The translations under genes and the position numbers were made by a program. The notes beneath the pieces were generated by a model. It had not been told where the DNA came from. It did no database searches and saw only the letters and a list, made by a program, of their open reading frames with translations. A DNA stretch of 64,000 nucleotides from Aquila chrysaetos chrysaetos (taxonomy: Eukaryota; Chordata; Aves; Accipitriformes; Accipitridae). Shown here piece by piece: positions 60,421-64,000 of this stretch. How positions within the stretch are numbered: the first letter of the stretch is position 1; every line of letters starts with the position of its first letter. Where the stretch lies: NCBI RefSeq assembly GCF_900496995.4, contig NC_044006.1:44310120-44374119 (forward strand), written 5' to 3'.

Positions 60421-63400
60421 CAGGATTTGGGATCTGTTTTAGGTGTTTCATCCCCGAATTCTTTGAAAGCTGCTGGGAGGGGGAGCTGACAGGGTGACCA
60501 GGGCTTTTGACTGTGTTGCTAAACTCATTCACGTCTTTTAACGCTAGGTCGGAGGCGGCTTTTTTGCGAGGTGTATTGGGGACACCTCAGTCCCGAAGAA
60601 ACGCTTCAAAGTACTTTCCCATATTTTGTAAACTTAGCTCCTCAGGGTGGCTTGAGTGTTCCCTACGCCGACTTGTGCGGAAGAAAGGCAGAAAACGTAT
60701 TCCTGCCGATTAAAATTGCTCCCTACTTAATTAACGCTGCTCCTGAGCTCGCAGTCTTCTGAGAAAGCTTTTTTCTTTCTTTTTTTCTTTTTCTTTCTTT
60801 TTTTTTTTTTTTTTTAATTCAAGGGTACAGCGTGTTATTAAATTCTTACAAGTCCGTTGGCAACCGATTTGGATGGAAAGGGCTAACCGGGGAGCCGGGC
60901 GGGCTCACCCCGCGGGAGGGACCGGCGGCGGCTCCGGGGCTCGGGGCTGTTAGAGGGAGGCTGAAGCGGAATGGGCACACCGAACAAAGGTGTCCTCTCA
61001 AAGGTGGCCGGCAAGGAGAACACCTTCAGCCTGCAAATGAGGTGTCAAAGTACTAACGCCGCCTGCTTTCCTGCCTCCGATTGCAAGGAACAGACCATCA
61101 GATTTTGAACTACTCGGAGGAAGAAGTTTTAATGCTCAGAACTGCAGGGGCTTTCCCCTCTTCACTGCTGCCCCTTCTCACACAGCTGTGGCATTTTTTT
61201 AACCCCTCAGTCTTCTCTTCTCCTCCACTCTTCAGAGATTTTTTTATTTTCGGGCTCATACCTGAAGATCAGACATGAATGCCTGGCAACAGGTATGAGG
61301 ATTTTCTTTCCCATTAAAGTAATTGACCTGGTGTGAAGATGTTGCCTACCCCTGCAAACCTTGCCTATTGCAAAAAAAAAAATCCCTAAACCCCAACCAA
61401 CCCCCACACCCCCCAGCAAACGATTGCCTTCTCAGACCCACCAGGTGAGTCCTGTGCTTCTTATCTCTAGCAGGGGGAAAGCAGGCGAGCCACAACTATT
61501 TGCCTGTAGCCATTGCTGGTTTCTCCAGATGGACAAATAACTTATAAAGTGGAATTGCTGAACAGCAAAGGGTGCTAGATTGGGTGAGGAATTTAGCTGG
61601 GCAATGCAAACGGGCTGTCTCAAGGACGAATTCCCTAACTGGTAAGAAATTGGTACCTGAAATGCCAGTAAGAGCCAGTATCGCTGTCTGCTGTGTGTGT
61701 TTGCTTTGCTTTGGATAGTCCAACCATTACCACACTAAGAATGGGGCTTAATTTGCTTATCCATATACATATGAAAGGACAAAGCCGAACAGGGAAAACA
61801 CTTGCCAAATGCAGTTTTCAACTGCTTACTGTGCTGGATGCGATGGCACACAGCTAACTGTACAGCCATCTTCTGTGTTAGGACAAACACACAGGTCTCA
61901 TCTTTTAGAGGGGTCCAGAGCAGGACTTCTTCCCTCCAGAGAACTGGTATCACTCACACATACAGTAATGCAGCCCTTGCTCAGCAGCCAGGGAGTTTAT
62001 CGGTCTCATGCACCAAGGCTAAGATTTCCAGCAGTCTTCTGTTTTAACGCCCACTTTGACACTGGGTCGCATCTACTTTCAATTAAACTCAACAGCCTGT
62101 GGGAACAGCTGCAGACTAAATTTACCTCCCATTTTGCCAAGCACTGAATTTTTAGAAGAAAGAATGAATTGAAAACACATGCAAGCATCATAACTTTATT
62201 AGAAAAAAGTTTTCAAAACTCTGTGAATTCTGAAAGACTTGGATCCTGAAAAATTTACTCTCGCCGAGGACATCCTTGAAAACGTAGGTGGAATATATTT
62301 GTTTGTAGTTCTGCCTAATCCTTTGCGTCTTCTCCCTTCATGACACAGAAACCCAAAAATTCAGTCTGGCCTGTTTCTGCTTATAAATGAAAAAAATGTA
62401 CTTGATGTCAAAATCACGATGTGGATCTTGCTTCTGTTCTGGATAGCTACTGTGTACCCAAACATGAATTCAGTTACAAAACACATGGTATGTAAGAGTT
62501 TATAATGTTTTATAGACATTAAATCACAACCTGGCTAGCATTTATATTCATGTCAGGCCCTGCTAATCTTCACTTGCCATGGCAGACATTAGGTTTTTTC
62601 TGACTGTATGAGTCAGGCAAGAAAGATGATGGACTTCTAATTATTAGCCAAGGTGCTAAGTTTCCACATCTCTACCCTCTTGTCTCTTGGCAGGTAAATA
62701 CCCCAAGGTACATTTTATTCAGCATCATGGCATATCAGAGAGTGGGTGTAAAAAATCTATTACAAATATGTCCACGTTGAAATATAGCTAAGCAGAACAA
62801 AAGATCTTCCTCCTTTTGCCTCAGTATTTTTTGCCCTTAAATGTACAGTAGGCAATGATGTTTCCTGTTGTCAGTAATACTGTATAACATTATTGCAGAC
62901 AACAGGAGAAACTGTGTTGCCTGCTAGAGATAATACACATTATGCAGGATAGACTACCTACTTTCAATATCTTTCAATTAAACTTTAATAAAAGATGAAA
63001 TCCAGGAATGAAACATAGTTAATGGTCTTAGTTAACAAGTCTTTTTTTCGTATGGTAGTATTTCTCTGTTTTGTTTTGATTTTGCAATTTGGTAGCAGAA
63101 AGACAAGTTTGTTTCATAATGTAATTGCTGGCTTGCTATCAAAATGCTCATAGGAGAATTAACAGGAGTTTAAAAAAACCTGAAACTCAAGAAAATATTC
63201 ACATTGGCACTTCTCTTCATGTAAACGGTGGGAAAGGAGTGAGAGAGGGACCAAAGAGCTAAATATGAAAGAGAATAATTTTCAGCCTTTTGTAAAATGC
63301 TTGGTGAATTGCACTTACTGATTTTGGGCTGAGCACACACTTTATCTGCTGCAATATGTTTAAAATAAGATGTGTGGATTTTGCCATTTGGTAGCAAAGA

Positions 63401-64000
63401 AAAATGCACTTGTGAAGTCAGGCTTAATTCAAGAAAGTTATGTTACAAATACTTCCATATAATTTATTGTGTTTCTGCAGGCACATAAGGGATCAGAAGG
63501 GAATAGCTGCATCTACTAGATACATTTTTGGCACATGATTTAGCCACACCTCCCCTATTAGTAGTAGTCATCATGATCTCACTAAACTTGGTATCCTTCC
63601 CTTACTTTTTTTTGTCGGCTGCCATCTCTAGCCTGGCTGCAGTAACTTCTCTAACAAAATCTGTGTTTAGTCTTTGCTGGACAAATTTTCACCCTTATTG
63701 AAACACTGAATTTACTGGGACTTTCTCTGGGTGAAGACTGAGCTGAAAAGTCAGCAAGACCTCAGGCTGTGCCTTCATGGTAAGCTGCTTGAGGATAGGT
63801 GGGAGAAGCAAAGATCTCGATTATGGGCAGATCTCAAGGCTGCTTTTGCTATGGTGCTTCCCCTGTCAGCATGGGTTTCTCAAGGTTGGCATTTCAGTTT
63901 TTGGAGGCATAACCTGTATTTCCAGAGAGTATAATACCATCAGAGAAAGTAGGCAAGGTTTTTTCCCTTCCGACTGCTGCCAAAAAATGCAAGATAAAAC
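60421..64000. other. Intergenic, returning to AT-rich desert
   Basis: After the downstream CpG island the composition falls back to AT-rich. Only a pyrimidine tract at 60769-60815 stands out. Overlapping frames at 61800-62150 are opposed on the two strands and not convincing. Confidence 0.6.
60769..60815. repeat. Pyrimidine (CTTT)n tract
   Basis: T-rich tract with interspersed C ending in about 18 T; only pyrimidines for 47 nt. Confidence 0.8.

Noticed and set aside
1..64000. CRISPR array, operon, phage or insertion sequence
   Set aside because: No regularly spaced direct repeats or bacterial gene organisation; CR1 relics, CpG islands and an intron-containing SP8 gene show vertebrate nuclear DNA.

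Overview
The window is vertebrate nuclear DNA, most likely from a bird. Three things point that way. It contains CR1-type LINE fragments whose reverse-complemented 3' ends read like avian CR1 (about 12.55-12.94 kb and 23.94-24.92 kb, plus an older one near 29.2 kb). It contains relics of old sauropsid/amniote interspersed repeats. Its only recognisable gene is embedded in very GC-rich CpG islands inside an otherwise AT-rich gene desert. A crocodilian or turtle cannot be fully excluded.

The gene is SP8, a Sp/KLF-family zinc-finger transcription factor on the + strand. It has a 7-codon first coding exon (51548-51568), a 1,042-nt GT-AG intron, and a large second coding exon (52611-54104), predicting 504 residues. 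The protein carries the N-terminal Sp box, low-complexity Ser/Ala/Gly tracts, a Buttonhead CxCPxC box and three C2H2 fingers with the KHA / RER / RHK base-contact pattern. SP8 acts in limb-bud apical ectodermal ridge outgrowth, forebrain patterning and interneuron development.

Layout. 1-40 kb is AT-rich desert with no supportable gene: repeat relics, simple repeats (including a 152-nt pure purine tract at 31.37-31.52 kb) and a few unusual unique segments that could be conserved regulatory DNA. 40.0-41.2 kb is an isolated CpG island without a recognisable gene. 41-51 kb alternates smaller CpG islands with AT-rich, homeodomain-site-rich segments typical of developmental regulatory landscapes. 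50.45-54.75 kb is the SP8 CpG-island complex with promoter, gene and early 3' UTR. 54.1-55.8 kb is the 3' UTR and nearby downstream sequence with several AATAAA signals. 58.9-60.4 kb is a further CpG island with a tandem duplication and a palindrome. The rest is desert.

The most unusual structures are two long inverted repeats of essentially perfect match. One (46-bp arms, 9-nt spacer, 51268-51368) sits about 180 bp upstream of the SP8 start codon. The other (38-bp arms, 6-nt spacer, core 59788-59869) lies in the downstream CpG island. Several G homopolymers of 20 or more bases occur in the same GC-rich zones, so real structure-forming DNA and assembly artefact must both be considered. I found no prokaryotic, CRISPR, viral or toxin system.
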